Shown piece after piece: positions 61,986 to 64,000 of a DNA stretch of 64,000 nt (position 1 is its first letter; each line of letters starts with the position of its first letter). The DNA is taken from NCBI RefSeq assembly GCF_022524485.1, contig NZ_JAKXMK010000017.1, forward strand, positions 124,001 to 188,000. The letters run 5' to 3'. This DNA is from Pseudonocardia alaniniphila (GTDB lineage Bacteria > Actinomycetota > Actinomycetes > Mycobacteriales > Pseudonocardiaceae). The position numbers and the translations under genes are program-made. The notes beneath the pieces are model-generated. The model saw only the letters and a list, made by a program, of their open reading frames with translations, was not told the DNA's origin and searched no databases.

Positions 61986-63143
61986 CTACAGCCCCTGGTA
62001 GATCTCCACGGTGCGTGCGGCGGCCTGCTCCCACGAGAACTGCCGCTCGGCCCGCGCCCGCCCCGCCGCTCCCATCGCCGCGGCCCGGTCCGGGTGTGCC
62101 AGCAGCGTGTTCACCGCCCCGGCGAGACCGGTGCGGAACTTCTCGACCTCGTGCTCGTCGAAGTGCACGAGCAGGCCCGTCTCGCCGTCGGCCACGACCT
62201 CCGGGATACCGCCGACGTCCGAGGCCACCACGGCGGTGCCGCAGGCCATCGCCTCCAGGTTCACGATCCCGAGCGGCTCGTACACCGACGGGCAGACGAA
62301 CACCGTGGCGGCGGAGAGCAGTTGGCGCACGTCGGCGGTGGGCAGCATCCGGCGCACCCACACCACCCCGGACCGTGCTGCGCTCAGTTCGGCGACGGCC
62401 TTCTCGGTCTCCTCGGCGATCTCCGGCGTGTCGGGGGCTCCGGCGCACAGCACGATCTGGGCGTCGCGGTCGATCTCATGAGCCGCGGCCACGAGGTGGG
62501 CGAGACCCTTCTGCCGGGTGATGCGCCCGACGAACACCACGCTGGGCCGGTCCGGGTTGACGCCGGCCGCGCGGACCGCGTCGCGGCCGGGATCGGGGTG
62601 GTAGAAGACGGTGTCGATGCCGTTGTGCACCACATGCACCCGCGCCGGGTCCAGTGCCGGGTAGCAGTCGAGCACGTCGCGGCGCATGCCGTCGCTCACC
62701 GCGATCACGGCGTCGGCGTTCTCGTAGGCCGTGCGCTCCACCCACGACGAGAGCCGGTACCCGCCCCCGAGCTGCTCGGCCTTCCACGGCCGGCGCGGCT
62801 CCAGCGAGTGCGCGGTGACCACGTGCGGCACCTCGTGCAGCACCTTGGCCAGGTGCCCGCCCATGTTCGCGTACCAGGTGTGGGAGTGGACGAGGTCGAC
62901 CTCGGAGAGGGCCGCGACCATCGACAGGTCGACGCCGAGCGTCTGTAGGGCGGGGTTCGCTCCGGCGAGCACGCTCGGCACCTCGTGCGCGTACGTGTCC
63001 GGCCGGCCGGCGCGCGGCTCGCCGAAGCAGTGCACGTCGACGCCGACGAGCTCGCGCAGCGCCGGCACGAGGTGCTCGACGTGCACGCCGGCTCCTCCGT
63101 AGACGTCAGGGGGGTACTCGCGGGTGAGCAGGCCAATGCGCAC
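61986..63143 (-). CDS. glgA: Glycogen synthase / maltose-1-phosphate synthase (GT4)
   Basis: A 385-residue GT4 glycosyltransferase. It starts RIGLLTREYPPDVYGGAGVH, and FVGRITRQKGLAHLVAA and PSVYEPLGIVNLEAMACGTA follow, with the nucleotide-binding E-x7-E motif. In mycobacteria this enzyme (GlgM) mainly makes maltose-1-phosphate for the GlgE route. GTG 63143 has TAACGT ending 7 nt upstream, a leaderless pattern. It is divergent from glgC. Confidence 0.93.
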   Translation of the reverse strand: MRIGLLTREYPPDVYGGAGVHVEHLVPALRELVGVDVHCFGEPRAGRPDTYAHEVPSVLAGANPALQTLGVDLSMVAALSEVDLVHSHTWYANMGGHLAKVLHEVPHVVTAHSLEPRRPWKAEQLGGGYRLSSWVERTAYENADAVIAVSDGMRRDVLDCYPALDPARVHVVHNGIDTVFYHPDPGRDAVRAAGVNPDRPSVVFVGRITRQKGLAHLVAAAHEIDRDAQIVLCAGAPDTPEIAEETEKAVAELSAARSGVVWVRRMLPTADVRQLLSAATVFVCPSVYEPLGIVNLEAMACGTAVVASDVGGIPEVVADGETGLLVHFDEHEVEKFRTGLAGAVNTLLAHPDRAAAMGAAGRARAERQFSWEQAAARTVEIYQGL

Positions 63144-63263
63144 ACCCGGGACGTTAGGCCATTCACCGGCAATCGGAATGGGTCCATCCGAGGCATGAAT
63201 GTTCGCTCTTTGGACGCTTCCTCCGGTGGCCCGCCACGGTGGGAGAGCACTAGGGTCGGCGGC

Positions 63264-63320
63264 GTGACGATGCTGCCGGCAGGCCAGGGCCCTGTGCCCT
63301 CCCACGGAGCGCCGAAATGA
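63264..63320 (+). CDS. Putative 18-codon leaderless ORF coupled to glgC
   Basis: TAGGGT (63251-63256) ends 7 nt before GTG 63264, the leaderless spacing used by glgA and mshB here. The frame codes for MTMLPAGQGPVPSHGAPK and its TGA overlaps the glgC ATG as ATGA. glgC has no ribosome binding site of its own in the preceding bases. The short frame may thus deliver ribosomes to glgC by termination-reinitiation. Translation of the peptide is an inference. Confidence 0.5.
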   Translation: MTMLPAGQGPVPSHGAPK

Positions 63321-64000
63321 CCGCCGCCCGCCTGTCACTCGCCTCGCCGCGCGCGATGGCCGCCAATGTGCTCGGGATCGTGCTCGCCGGTGGCGAGGGG
63401 AAGCGGCTCTGGCCGCTCACCGCCGACCGTGCCAAGCCCGCCGTCCCGTTCGGGGGCCACTACCGGCTGATCGACTTCGTGCTCTCGAACCTGGTGAACG
63501 CGGGCATGCACCGCATCTGCGTGCTGACGCAGTACAAGTCACACTCGCTGGACCGCCACATCTCCACGACGTGGCGCCTGTCCAGCGTGCTCGGGCAGTA
63601 CATCACCACCGTGCCGGCGCAGCAGCGACTCGGCCGGCGCTGGTACACCGGCAGCGCCGACGCCATCTTCCAGAGCCTCAACCTCGTCTACGACGAGCGT
63701 CCCGACTACATCGCGGTCTTCGGCGCCGACCACGTCTACCGGATGGACCCGGGCCAGATGCTCGCCCGCCACATCGAGAGCGGTGCCGGGGTCACGGTCG
63801 CGGGCATCCGGGTGCCGCGCGCCGAGGCCAAGGCGTTCGGCGTGATCAAGTCCGACCCCGACGGCCGCATCACCGACTTCCTGGAGAAGCCGTCCGACCC
63901 GCCGTCGGTACCGGGCGACCCGGACGTCACGTTCGCCTCGATGGGCAACTACATCTTCACCACGGAGGTGCTGCTCGACGCCCTCCGTGCCGACGCCGAG
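63317..64000 (+). CDS. glgC: Glucose-1-phosphate adenylyltransferase, 5' part (runs off the window)
   Basis: The first 228 codons of ADP-glucose pyrophosphorylase, open to the right edge. VLGIVLAGGEGKRLWPLTADRA and KPAVPFGGHYRLIDFVLSNL form the nucleotide-binding N terminus. LTQYKSHSLDRHI, VPAQQRLGRRWYTGSADAI and FGADHVYRMDPGQML follow. It makes ADP-glucose for glycogen or maltose-1-phosphate synthesis and is divergent from glgA. ATG 63317 overlaps the stop of the short upstream frame; ATG 63356 is a second candidate, just before the conserved part. Confidence 0.95.
   Translation, partial: MTAARLSLASPRAMAANVLGIVLAGGEGKRLWPLTADRAKPAVPFGGHYRLIDFVLSNLVNAGMHRICVLTQYKSHSLDRHISTTWRLSSVLGQYITTVPAQQRLGRRWYTGSADAIFQSLNLVYDERPDYIAVFGADHVYRMDPGQMLARHIESGAGVTVAGIRVPRAEAKAFGVIKSDPDGRITDFLEKPSDPPSVPGDPDVTFASMGNYIFTTEVLLDALRADAE

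Overview
The window is very GC-rich, has short intergenic gaps, many GTG starts and many ATGA/GTGA gene overlaps, and carries mycothiol (mshB) and glucosylglycerate (gpgS) genes. It is therefore an actinobacterial chromosome. From 37.7 kb to the right end the order typA, lpqW, mshB and its membrane-protein neighbour, fdxC, dapC, dapD/dapE, LOG-family, folP2, gpgS, DivIVA-like, tag, DUF3117, glgA/glgC follows, with gaps, the order I recall around Rv1165-Rv1213 of Mycobacterium tuberculosis. A Pseudonocardiaceae-type host such as Pseudonocardia is my best inference; the sequence does not prove it.

Layout. 0.1-3.1 kb: a NarL-type two-component pair and ychF. 3.0-5.4 kb: a small accessory zone holding a GNAT gene, a VapBC-like pair and a HicAB pair; remnants of the ychF 3' end recur after the GNAT gene and after vapC. 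5.5-11 kb: arylamine N-acetyltransferase, a guanidine-III riboswitch with a guanidinium exporter (gdx), an NmrA-like protein, a streptogramin B lyase (vgb) and a secreted GH25-like protein. 11-15.4 kb: a leftward operon of three flavin-dependent monooxygenases and a rhodanese behind a cysteine-type leader peptide, best read as organosulfur use. 15.7-20 kb: glutamate decarboxylase with a ClC antiporter (acid stress), a DsbA-like protein and a hydrolase. 20.1-21.4 kb: DAHP synthase behind a leader peptide with consecutive Tyr-Trp-Phe codons. 21.4-25 kb: a GntR-controlled transporter/amidase locus with a shared TGTATACA operator. 25-27.7 kb: PPK2, ArsR with an MFS exporter, and pterin dehydratase. 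27.8-32.8 kb: an ABC exporter with a LolA-like protein, divergent from an OmpR/HK pair.

32.8-37.7 kb is the strangest part. About 3 kb of non-coding repeats of three unrelated types surround an SRPBCC-Nudix fusion gene and an AbiEi/DUF559 gene. The repeats are 88-91 bp tandem units, a 131-bp duplication inside a degenerate array, and eight full plus one truncated copy of an indel-free 63-bp element bounded by TGATCA. Each array starts inside the last codons or stop codon of the gene before it.

37.7-64 kb is core metabolism: typA, the lipoprotein gene lpqW, a complete oligopeptide ABC operon, mycothiol synthesis (mshB), ferredoxin, lysine/diaminopimelate synthesis (dapC, dapD, dapE), LOG proteins, folP2, methylglucose lipopolysaccharide precursor synthesis (gpgS) and divergent glycogen genes glgA and glgC; glgC runs off the right edge. 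At least ten genes here have a TANNNT or TGTAAT -10 box ending 5-8 nt before a GTG or ATG, the signature of leaderless mRNAs. I saw no tRNA, rRNA, CRISPR array or intact transposase.
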